Assembly: GCA_025355085.1 (NCBI GenBank)
Contig: JANXLQ010000287.1
Coordinates: forward strand, 1-49,468
Source: Rhodopila sp.
Lineage (GTDB): Bacteria > Pseudomonadota > Alphaproteobacteria > Acetobacterales > Acetobacteraceae
Direction of reading: 5' to 3'
Length of the DNA: 49,468 bases
Below the pieces are notes generated by a model. It ran no database searches and had not been told where the DNA came from. It saw nothing but the letters and a program-made list of their open reading frames with translations. Within the stretch, counting starts at the first letter, position 1. Every line of letters starts with the position of its first letter. This document shows positions 42,705-49,468 of the stretch, one piece after another. Both the position numbers and the translations under genes were made by a program.

Positions 42705-43067
42705 TTAGGGCGCCGTAACGGTGAAGGGAACGTCGCCCCGGGTGATGTGGCCGTCCACCGCCAGCACCTGCCAGCGAACAACGTAGGCCCCTGGTATCAG
42801 GTCCAAATGGGAGGCGACGATATCGGGTGGACCACTTGCGGCGATGGGAATGGTCTCACGGCTATGGTCCGAACGGATCAGCGTCAAGCGGGAGCGCCCC
42901 CGGTCGATCCGGATGTTGTAGCGGAACTTCAGGTCCACCCGGCCGGCCTTGATGGAGGCCCCGATCGGCGGCGCACTGTCCTCCAGGATCGCATGGGCGG
43001 ATGCGAGAGCCGGCATGAGCATCCCGGACAGCAAAACCAACGTCGATATCTTCAGGTAATACGGCAC
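42705..43067 (-). CDS. copC: periplasmic copper-binding protein CopC
   Basis: 120 residues with a signal peptide (MPYYLKISTLVLLSGMLMPA, cleavage after ASA at 24). The mature protein would start HAILEDSAPPIGAS, so His25 becomes the N-terminal residue; with Asp105 and His107 in AVDGHITRG it forms the Cu(II) brace site of CopC. The Met-rich Cu(I) site of longer CopC proteins is absent. It acts in the periplasm to pass copper to CopD. The gene precedes copD and probably shares its promoter, which would lie in 43068-43182. Confidence 0.9.
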   Translation of the reverse strand: MPYYLKISTLVLLSGMLMPALASAHAILEDSAPPIGASIKAGRVDLKFRYNIRIDRGRSRLTLIRSDHSRETIPIAASGPPDIVASHLDLIPGAYVVRWQVLAVDGHITRGDVPFTVTAP

Positions 43068-43182
43068 TTCCAGTCCTTTCCGAACAGGCGCGCCGTGTAG
43101 CGCCTGATGCCGGTGCTGTCCAATGACCGTCCGTTCGGGTATGGGAAAGAACCCAGGTCATTCATGCAGGATTACGCCCACG

Positions 43183-43617
43183 ATGAGCCGTCAACCGCCC
43201 GGACACCGCGCCGACTACCGCTGGTTTCATGCCATCACCACCCGGTGGATGGACAACGATGTATTCCAGCACGTGAATAATGTGAACTACTTCTCATTTT
43301 TCGATACGGCGGTCACCTATTACGAGATGACCGAAAAAGTCGTCGGGCTGCTGGAGGGGCCGGTGCATTGCGTGGTGGCCGAGGTCGCGTGCCGCTATCA
43401 TTCGTCGCTGGCATTTCCCGACCGGGTGAATGTCGGCATCCGTGTCGCGGCGATCGGACGCAGCTCTGTCCGTTACGAAATCGGGATATTTCGGAACGAT
43501 GAGGATGTCGCGGCTGCCGAAGGTCATTTCGTCCATGTTTTCGTGGCGCGTGGCGTCCAGAAACCGGTTCCGATTCCGGACGAGGCGCGGACGAAACTTG
43601 GGTTGATCGCCGTCTGA
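43183..43617 (+). CDS. acyl-CoA thioesterase (4HBT / YbgC-FadM type)
   Basis: 144 residues starting MSRQPPGHRADYRWFHAITT. The hot-dog fold signature TRWMDNDVFQHVNNVNYFSF (Asp24 or Asp26 as likely catalytic base) and EVACRYHSSLAFPDRVNVGI with the YEIGIFRNDEDVAAAEGHFV strand are clear. Such enzymes hydrolyse medium-chain or aromatic acyl-CoA thioesters. A GTG-initiated longer frame exists upstream, but the ATG at 43183 matches the family. It is divergent from copC across 115 bases and stands alone. Confidence 0.85.
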   Translation: MSRQPPGHRADYRWFHAITTRWMDNDVFQHVNNVNYFSFFDTAVTYYEMTEKVVGLLEGPVHCVVAEVACRYHSSLAFPDRVNVGIRVAAIGRSSVRYEIGIFRNDEDVAAAEGHFVHVFVARGVQKPVPIPDEARTKLGLIAV

Positions 43618-43792
43618 ATGTTTCCCGCGCGGACCTGATCCAATCTTCCGGAATGTTCAGGTCCCGCGCATCATCGGATTAGTGCCGATCGCCGCCGGAC
43701 TGGCAGTGTGGTAGCCGATAAGCTGGCCGTGGCTAACAGAACTTCTTGTTATGTCGCTTATATCACCGCTCGCAGTCATTGCGAGGGGCGTA

Positions 43793-43829
43793 GAAATCCC
43801 CAAAAATGCATCGTTTTCTGGGGGATTTC
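43793..43829 (-). terminator. terminator-like hairpin behind the PEP-CTERM gene
   Basis: GAAATCCCC (43793-43801) pairs perfectly with GGGGATTTC (43821-43829), with A-rich against T-rich inner arms. It begins eight bases past the minus-strand gene end. No clean U-run follows. The adjacent GTCATTGCGAGG (43775-43786) resembles a dispersed bacterial repeat motif. Confidence 0.5.
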
Positions 43830-43836
43830 AGGACAC

Positions 43837-45120
43837 TTATGCCGCGACGTTACGCACGCGCGTCCGGCGCCGCATGGCGATGCCTGTGAAGAGTAAGCCC
43901 GTTATCAGCAGCGCCCACGATGCAGGCTCCGGGATACCCGCCACAATGCCGGCCGGAGGGACAACGGCACTTGCGAAGAAGGCCGTGCCAGTCGGATCGA
44001 CACTGAAGCTGCCGCCGGTATCTGTGCAACCGTTGCCACCAACGATGGCGGTGTCACCGGTCGAAACATACGACGTTGCTGAATACAGACCGCCGCAGGA
44101 GTTGCCGACGCCGAATACGTCGGCGTTTGCGCCAACGCTGATATATGTGTTGGCAAGGATCGTGCCGATAAATGTCGAACTCGCGCCGAGACTTGCGTAG
44201 CCACCGGTGTTCCAGATCACACCGCTGTTGGAACCGGCATTTATGAGCACGATGCTGGTCGATGCACCGGTCACAAGAATGTCTTTGATATTGAAAACCC
44301 AGTATTGATTGTTGAGACCTTGGCCGTCGAGATAAAGGGTTGTCCCCGCTGTTGTCGAAAGGCTGGCCGCGCTATAAACGCCAGAAGTAAGCGTTCGGTT
44401 GGTTGTGATCGTCGCAGCGAGCGCGGTGCCGCTACCCATTCTTGTCAAAGCGGACTGAGCGGCGGTGACCTGCGTAGCATCGCCTGACACCGTCGAATTT
44501 ATCGCCGCTGTGTTTGCGGTGGAATTAATGGGTGACGACCCGAGCGTGGTTCGGGAACCGACCGTGGAGCCGGCACCCACGGTGATAGCACCGACCGCCG
44601 CTACATTGCCGGCGACAGAAGCTGTTGCGCCAATGCTGGCGGCTCCACCCGTCTGAATATTACCACTGACCGTTGATGAGGCACCCGTAGTCGCAACGCC
44701 GCCTGCAACCATGTTGCCGCCGATCTGGGAGTTTGCGCCAACGGTGGATGCTCCACTGGAGGTGATATTGGCCCCAACAACCGCATGGTCACCGGTTGTC
44801 AGCACGTCACCGGATAAGATGGATCCACTGACTGTGGCATTTCGGCCGCTGGTACCTAGGCCGCCCAGGTTCGCGGCACCGACGGACACGAGGTTGCCGG
44901 AAACGCTACCGCTGGCACCGACCGTAGATACATCGCCCGAAAGGACATTGCCGTAAACTTTTGAATTTGCGCCGGTTGTTGTGTAGGTCTTTGAAAATAC
45001 CGTCTGAGCCTGCAAATCTGGCCCCAGCAACGGGCCAGCAACAGCCGTGTGCGGAGCATAGGCCAGCGCCAGCACGAGTGGCAAAGCCGCTTTCAAAGTT
45101 GTCATGCTCGGTCCAGTCAT
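43837..45120 (-). CDS. PEP-CTERM protein with 18-residue repeats and a DUF3494 ice-binding-like domain
   Basis: 427 residues from ATG 45120 with AGGA nine bases upstream (a second ATG at 45105 is possible). Order: signal peptide (cleavage near AVA, residue 28); about seven repeats of 18 residues at 48-190 (pattern xGAxSxVxGNxxxGGxxT), like bactofilin-type beta-helix turns; a DUF3494 domain at about 225-365 (LTSGVYSAASLSTTAGTTLY, VIWNTGGYASLGASSTFIGT, ILANTYISVGANADVFG); and the C-terminal sorting signal IPEPASWALLITGLLFTGIA followed by MRRR. DUF3494 proteins bind ice or act as adhesins; PEP-CTERM proteins are processed by exosortase. No exosortase is in view. Surface function is inferred. Confidence 0.85.
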   Translation of the reverse strand: MTGPSMTTLKAALPLVLALAYAPHTAVAGPLLGPDLQAQTVFSKTYTTTGANSKVYGNVLSGDVSTVGASGSVSGNLVSVGAANLGGLGTSGRNATVSGSILSGDVLTTGDHAVVGANITSSGASTVGANSQIGGNMVAGGVATTGASSTVSGNIQTGGAASIGATASVAGNVAAVGAITVGAGSTVGSRTTLGSSPINSTANTAAINSTVSGDATQVTAAQSALTRMGSGTALAATITTNRTLTSGVYSAASLSTTAGTTLYLDGQGLNNQYWVFNIKDILVTGASTSIVLINAGSNSGVIWNTGGYASLGASSTFIGTILANTYISVGANADVFGVGNSCGGLYSATSYVSTGDTAIVGGNGCTDTGGSFSVDPTGTAFFASAVVPPAGIVAGIPEPASWALLITGLLFTGIAMRRRTRVRNVAA

Positions 45121-45988
45121 CGAGTTACATCCTACGTTGCAAAATTTAGATTTTACATTAAATTTTTCTCTAAGGCAGTCTATTCGCAAGATCATACTGG
45201 TGTCTATACCTATTCGGAGCGGCGATATCGCATCACCCGTTGCGCCTCAGTGGATACGGACATAAAATTGAATACTCGCGTATTTTTTTGATATCGGCAA
45301 CCATTGTGCCAGAAGAAACTGACCGTGCCTTTAGTGCCGAATGCAGACCCTAAATGCGTGATTTTCGCATATTGCGATGCGTACAGAGGAACAATTTCAG
45401 ATTGCGCGTTGCTAACCGTGAACGGGTTGGGTGCCCTGCGTTGCCAGGCTCCGGCAAGCTTTTTTCCGGTAACTACCGAGGTAGCCTATCCAGGCTCCAT
45501 TCTCGACATACTGGGGCACGGAAAGATAGCCCCCGGATTTCGCAGCCAATTGGCGGAGTCGGGGGAGATATACCCGGTCTCCCGGGGAACCCGAAAAGCC
45601 CGAATCGGCTAAACGGTGGAAAAGCCGAGTGGAGGTCGCTTCGATTTTTCGGGCTTTCCTATGAACGGGGTACAGCAATTGACTTAGGGCGGGCGTGTTG
45701 ATTCACGGATTCGGATAACCAATTCATTATGCTGTTGCTGACGCAAGAAGCCCACATCGCCGAATTGGGGCGCCGTCTCTCGGGTGGCAGTAACGGCGGT
45801 GCTCTGGTAGGGACGTGCTGCCGGGGCTTGGGGGTGGCGCAATGGTGGGCCTATTATGCCTTACCGTCGTGAGCCTCTTATGCGCCTCCGCCAGCGTACT
45901 AATGCCCGCCACCTTCATATTACGACCAATAAACCGACCTCGCTACGGGTCAGCCGACCCGCTTTCGACCATCGCACGGAGACCCAAC
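45121..45988. other. 868-base gap with nested inverted repeats
   Basis: 45121-45300 is AT-rich and probably holds the promoter of the minus-strand PEP-CTERM gene. 45300-45720 contains several stem-forming segments, including GGGAGA...TCTCCC (45563-45583) and a nested structure at 45593-45658. Short frames on both strands give no recognisable protein. An in-frame hydrophobic extension (from 45815) upstream of the LTXXQ gene is rejected because that gene has its own signal peptide. Confidence 0.45.
45593..45658. other. 66-base nested inverted repeat (possible structured RNA or terminator)
   Basis: The outer arms GAAAAGCCCGAATCG and CGATTTTTCGGGCTTTC pair with a two-base bulge. Inside, CGGCT (45606-45610) pairs with AGCCG (45623-45627). 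It could fold from either strand. No known riboswitch consensus was recognised. Confidence 0.4.
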
Positions 45989-46486
45989 ATGGCTATCAAG
46001 ACAACCACCTTCGCCGCCATTCTAACGGCCAGCCTGCTGCTGCCGGCGGTGGCTTTGCCTATCAGCGCATTCGCCCAAACCGAAACCCCGGCCGGCGGCC
46101 CCAGCGCCGCAGCCAAGCCGAAACCGCCGATAGCGAAGCCAATGTCCGGACCCGAGCGGGTGGAACAGCGCATCACACATCTGCACACGCAGTTACGCAT
46201 TACCCCGGCGCAACAGAGCCAATGGGATCAGTTTGCCCGGGTCATGCGCGAGAATTCCAATGACATGTACCAAACGTTGGAGCAGCGGGGTACCGGCTTT
46301 AACGCGATGAACGCCGCCGAGAACATGCAGTCCTACGCTAAGATCGCCCAGCAGCATGCGGAGAACACGCAGAAGCTGGCGACGACGTTCCAGGCGCTGT
46401 ACGAGTCCATGTCGGACGAGCAAAAGAAGAATGCGGATACCGTCTTCCGTGCGCGTGGAGAACACCACGGGCACATGAAGAAGTAA
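45989..46486 (+). CDS. periplasmic LTXXQ-motif (Spy/CpxP-like) protein
   Basis: 165 residues from ATG 45989 with GGAGA upstream. A signal peptide (MAIKTTTFAAILTASLLLPA, cleavage near AFA) precedes a Pro/Ala/Lys-rich spacer and a helical domain with LRITPAQQSQWDQFARVMRE (an LTXXQ-type motif), NAAENMQSYAKIAQQHAENT and YESMSDEQKKNADTVFRARG. The protein ends with HHGHMKK. Relatives are periplasmic chaperones or metal-responsive envelope proteins. The terminal histidines may bind metal, and copCD lie 3 kb away, but a shared role is only a suggestion. Confidence 0.82.
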   Translation: MAIKTTTFAAILTASLLLPAVALPISAFAQTETPAGGPSAAAKPKPPIAKPMSGPERVEQRITHLHTQLRITPAQQSQWDQFARVMRENSNDMYQTLEQRGTGFNAMNAAENMQSYAKIAQQHAENTQKLATTFQALYESMSDEQKKNADTVFRARGEHHGHMKK

Positions 46487-46493
46487 CGGATGT

Positions 46494-46524
46494 CCCGCGC
46501 TGGCGCCCGGATCGCCAGCGCGGG
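46494..46524 (+). terminator. strong hairpin between converging genes
   Basis: CCCGCGCTGGCG-CCCGGAT-CGCCAGCGCGGG forms a perfect 12-base GC-rich stem starting seven bases after the LTXXQ stop. No U-run follows on either strand. It lies between that gene and the 3' end of nirB and could end both transcripts. Confidence 0.55.
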
Positions 46525-46636
46525 GTTCGGTGTGTCACCCGTTTTCGCGGGTTGGTAAAACAGTCCGCTCTGAACAGCACAGGATATCGTGCAGCCGCAG
46601 GTTTCGACCCAATCCGGACGGATCGCGTTCGTCGTC

Positions 46637-49099
46637 CTAACCCACTACGGCCAACGTGTTGAATTCGTGAGCGTCAACCCCCTTGCTGGCCCGTTCGGCC
46701 CACGGATCGTCCTGCAAGAAGCTTTGGGCGAACAGGAACCGTTGGTGCAGCGCCTGCCGGCCTGCCGCGTCCTCGACGATACGCCGGCGAATGTAGTCGA
46801 TCCCGGCGCGTTCGACGTAGGGCGCGGTGCGATCGAGATAGCGGGCTTCCTCGCGATAGAGTTGCATGAAGGCGGCGGCGTATTCCAACACCTCGGCCTC
46901 GGTCGCGACGTGGCATAGTTTGTCGGTGCCGCGCAGGTCGATGCCGCCATTGCCGCCGATCAGCAGATCGAAGCCGGACTCCACGCAGATGACGCCGAAG
47001 TCCTTGATCGATGATTCCGCACAATTACGCGGGCAGCCGGACACACCCATCTTGAACTTGTGCGGCGTCCAGTTGCCCCAGGTCATCCGCTCCAGGTTTT
47101 TCCCCAGCGTGGTGGAATCCTGAGTGCCGAAGCGGCACCATTCCAGGCCGACGCAGGTCTTTACCGTGCGCAACGACTTGCCATACGCATGTCCCGACAC
47201 CAGCCCCGCGCCGTTCAATTCGCCCCACACGGCGGGCAGGTCGTTTTTCTTGATGCCGTAAAGACCCAGGCGCTGGCCGCCGGTGATCTTTACCTCCGCC
47301 ACGTTGTATTTGCTGGCGACGGTGGCGATGGCGGCGAGTTCTCCCGGCGTCGCGGTGCCGCCCCAGAGGCGCGGGATCACCGAGTAGGTCCCGTCCTTCT
47401 GGATGTTCGCGTGCATGCGCTCGTTGACGAACCGGGAGCGGCTGTCGTCCTGATATTCTCCCGGCCAGGCGCACAGCAGATAGAAGTTCAGGGCCGGGCG
47501 GCAGGACGCGCAGCCGTCGGCGGTGCGCCAGCCCATGGTTGTCCGCACTTCTTCCTGCGTCTTCAGGCCGTTCGAAACGATCGCGGCGCGGACTTCCTCG
47601 TGCGTGTGATCGGTGCATTTGCAGATTGTCGGGATGGCCGGGCCTGCGACCTCGATCCCAAGCGTATCGGCCAGGATTTGACGCACCAAGGGCGCGCAGG
47701 TGCCGCACGACGCCGAGGCTTTGGTGTGGGCCTTCACCGCGTCGTAGGTCGTCAGGCCCTTGGTCTTGATCGTTTCAACGATGGCCCCCTTGCAGACGCC
47801 GTTGCAGCCGCAGATCTGCATGTCGTCCGGCATTGCGGCAACGTCTAGTGCCACCGGTCCGCCGGCTGCCTGTGTGGCCGCCTGCCCCATGATCATGCGG
47901 CCGGCAAACTCGGAAACGTCGGTCTGGCGGCGGATCAGATCGAAATACCAGGCGCCGTCGTTGACATCGCCATATAGAACCGTGCCGACGACTTTGCCGT
48001 CCCGCATGACCAGCTTGCGGTAGGCGCGGCGGCGGGCGTCGCGCAGAATGATTTCGTCCTCATCCTCACCGGCTGCGAGTTGGCCGGCTGAGTAAACGTC
48101 GATGCCGGTGATCTTCAGCCGGGTCGCGGTGGCCTGTGCGGCGTAGGACAGCGCGTTTCCGCCAGCGAGATGATGGGCACAGACGCGCGCCATGTCCCAG
48201 ATCGGCGCGACCAGTCCTACCACTACGCCACGATGTTCGGCGCACTCGCCTATCGCGAAGATGTCGGGGTCGGACGTGCTCATGTTGTCGCCGACGACGA
48301 TGCCGCGGTTGACGTCCAACCCGGCGGCGCGGGCCAGTTCGACGTCCGGACGAATGCCGATGGCGACAACAACCAGATCGGCCGGCGCGTCGCGGCCGTC
48401 GGCGAGGCGGACGCCGGTGACGCGATCGGTACCGGTGACCTCCTCGGTCTGGCCGTTGGTGAAGAACGAAATACCGCGTTCGGTCAGGTCGCGTTGCAGC
48501 AGGCGGCCGGCGGTTTCGTCGAGTTGCCGTTCCATCAGGGTCGGCATCAGGTGAATGACGGCGACCTCCATCCCGCGCCGCTTCAGGCCCCACGCGGCTT
48601 CCAAACCAAGCAGACCGCCGCCGATGACGGCGGCGCGGCGATAGGTGCCGGCGGCGTCGATCATGGTGTCCACGTCCTTGATGTCACGAAAGGCGCAGAC
48701 ACCGGGCAGGTTCAAACCGGGGATTGGCGGCACGATGGGTTTGGACCCGGTGGCGAGCAGCAGGCGATCATAGCCCACGGTAATGCCAGCGGCGGAAGTT
48801 ACCGTGCGAGCGGCGGGATCGATGGCTATGGCTGCGTCGCCGGAATGCAGGACGATGTTGTTCTCGTCGTACCAGGATCGCGGATTGATGGTGATGTCGT
48901 CGATCTGTTTTTCACCGGCCAGGACCGACGACAGCATGATGCGGTCGTAGTTCACATGCGGCTCGGCGCCAAAGACCGTAATGTCGAAGCGGGTGGGGTC
49001 CAGCTTCAGCAATTCCTCGACCGTGCGCATGCCGGCCATGCCGTTGCCGATGACAACAAGGCGCTCACGGGTGGTCGAGGGTATGGATAAAAGCATCAT
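46637..49099 (-). CDS. nirB: assimilatory NADH nitrite reductase large subunit
   Basis: 820 residues from ATG 49099. Order: FAD/NADH-binding pyridine nucleotide-disulfide oxidoreductase module (LVVIGNGMAGMRTVEELLKL; second Rossmann AAVIGGGLLGLEAAWGLKRR); BFD-like [2Fe-2S] segments CGCNGVCKGAIVE...SCGTCAPL and CKCTDHTHEEV...GCASCRP; then the sulfite/nitrite reductase module with siroheme/4Fe-4S cysteines CVGLEWC and CPRNC. It reduces nitrite to ammonium in the cytoplasm. No nirD small subunit, transporter or siroheme synthase gene lies downstream within the window. The N-terminal extension above ATG 49099 is not supported. Confidence 0.93.
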   Translation of the reverse strand: MMLLSIPSTTRERLVVIGNGMAGMRTVEELLKLDPTRFDITVFGAEPHVNYDRIMLSSVLAGEKQIDDITINPRSWYDENNIVLHSGDAAIAIDPAARTVTSAAGITVGYDRLLLATGSKPIVPPIPGLNLPGVCAFRDIKDVDTMIDAAGTYRRAAVIGGGLLGLEAAWGLKRRGMEVAVIHLMPTLMERQLDETAGRLLQRDLTERGISFFTNGQTEEVTGTDRVTGVRLADGRDAPADLVVVAIGIRPDVELARAAGLDVNRGIVVGDNMSTSDPDIFAIGECAEHRGVVVGLVAPIWDMARVCAHHLAGGNALSYAAQATATRLKITGIDVYSAGQLAAGEDEDEIILRDARRRAYRKLVMRDGKVVGTVLYGDVNDGAWYFDLIRRQTDVSEFAGRMIMGQAATQAAGGPVALDVAAMPDDMQICGCNGVCKGAIVETIKTKGLTTYDAVKAHTKASASCGTCAPLVRQILADTLGIEVAGPAIPTICKCTDHTHEEVRAAIVSNGLKTQEEVRTTMGWRTADGCASCRPALNFYLLCAWPGEYQDDSRSRFVNERMHANIQKDGTYSVIPRLWGGTATPGELAAIATVASKYNVAEVKITGGQRLGLYGIKKNDLPAVWGELNGAGLVSGHAYGKSLRTVKTCVGLEWCRFGTQDSTTLGKNLERMTWGNWTPHKFKMGVSGCPRNCAESSIKDFGVICVESGFDLLIGGNGGIDLRGTDKLCHVATEAEVLEYAAAFMQLYREEARYLDRTAPYVERAGIDYIRRRIVEDAAGRQALHQRFLFAQSFLQDDPWAERASKGVDAHEFNTLAVVG

Positions 49100-49332
49100 G
49101 CACCATGGTCGGATAAGCCCGTCTTCGTTGACAAGCGGGTCGGGTCGTGCGGGACCGGCGGTGCCGTTTAGGGGTACGGCGACCGCTGCCAGGCCGATCC
49201 GACGCCATTGCCGGATGAAGACTGACTCGCGTATGGCTGCGAGGTCAGTTGGGTATCGCAAGTGCCGTGCCATGATGGATTTCCAGGCATACCGTGCTGA
49301 TTATTTTTTTGAATTAGGCATATGATTATAAA

Positions 49333-49352
49333 TTAATCGATTTGGTTAATCG
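49333..49352 (-). promoter_or_regulatory. possible operator upstream of nirB
   Basis: The heptamer TTAATCG occurs twice 13 bases apart (49333-49339 and 49346-49352), and CGATT-TGGTT-AATCG forms a short dyad. It is in the AT-rich region about 240 bases upstream of the nirB start. No promoter boxes could be placed with confidence, so a regulatory role is tentative. Confidence 0.3.
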
Positions 49353-49468
49353 GCGGGCTGGATATGAGCGTAATGCGACCATACCCGACCCACCATGACA
49401 GATTACTGCACCGTTACGCGATCATTGCAGCCGTTTTCATCTGAAACGGATTAACCGAACGGCAGGCT

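Noticed and set aside
45440-45520. Resemblance of ACTACCGAGGTAGCC to the 3' part of a c-di-GMP-I riboswitch
   Set aside because: The essential GGGCAAACC and GACGCAAAGCC blocks are missing on both strands.
45304-45612. Plus-strand frame in the gap after the PEP-CTERM gene
   Set aside because: No ribosome binding site or recognised motif, and it crosses several inverted repeats.
45815-45988. Hydrophobic N-terminal extension of the LTXXQ gene
   Set aside because: The ATG at 45989 already begins a full signal peptide with a ribosome binding site.
49100-49273. N-terminal extension of NirB
   Set aside because: The added residues show no similarity to the family; the FAD motif begins at the normal distance from ATG 49099.

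Overview
The window is about 49 kb of GC-rich chromosome. It looks like an alphaproteobacterium, most plausibly in the Acetobacteraceae/Rhodospirillales. The case rests on inference from sequence and gene order: the runs leuS-lptE-holA and coaX-rnj-DUF1467-proS-lolC-lolD, a short prolyl-tRNA synthetase without the editing insertion, an alphaproteobacterial RpoH, a DUF1849/EipB envelope protein and frequent DUF29/Uma2-type proteins. No rRNA, tRNA, CRISPR array or intact transposase was seen.

Layout. 1-2.2 kb: small accessory genes (ParD-type antitoxin, decayed HTH antitoxin, HNH nuclease). 2.3-6.1 kb: a 2-hydroxyacid dehydrogenase, a DUF29 remnant, a class A penicillin-binding protein and a peptidoglycan-binding lipoprotein. 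6.2-10.5 kb: a minus-strand acyl-CoA island (two paired acyl-CoA dehydrogenases, a Uma2 nuclease-fold gene, a CaiB/BaiF CoA-transferase). 10.9-16.8 kb: rpoH, divergent from leuS-lptE-holA. 16.9-20.5 kb: a hypothetical gene, a Bcr/CflA efflux pump, a small DSFPASDPP protein and an orphan TRAP solute-binding protein. 20.9-25 kb: eipB, aspS and a NicC-like flavin monooxygenase. 25.1-26.6 kb: a phospholipase C/acid phosphatase-type esterase. 26.9-33.6 kb: the conserved lolD-lolC-proS-DUF1467-rnj-coaX block on the minus strand. 33.8-35.9 kb: a restriction-modification pair, visibly less GC-rich than its neighbours. 36.2-37.1 kb: a graveyard of gene fragments. 37.3-39.6 kb: a MoxR ATPase/VWA pair. 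39.8-43.1 kb: a glycosyltransferase and copCD copper genes. 43.2-46.5 kb: a thioesterase, a PEP-CTERM DUF3494 protein and an LTXXQ/Spy-like periplasmic protein. 46.6-49.1 kb: nirB.

The most unusual content is in the intergenic space. At least five families of short palindromic or inverted-repeat elements are present, and several end exactly at, or overlap, stop codons of minus-strand genes. The other notable items are a tail-to-tail restriction-modification system whose two stop codons overlap, a DUF3494 protein with an added 18-residue repeat domain, and a three-fragment pseudogene cluster interrupted by a mobile palindrome.
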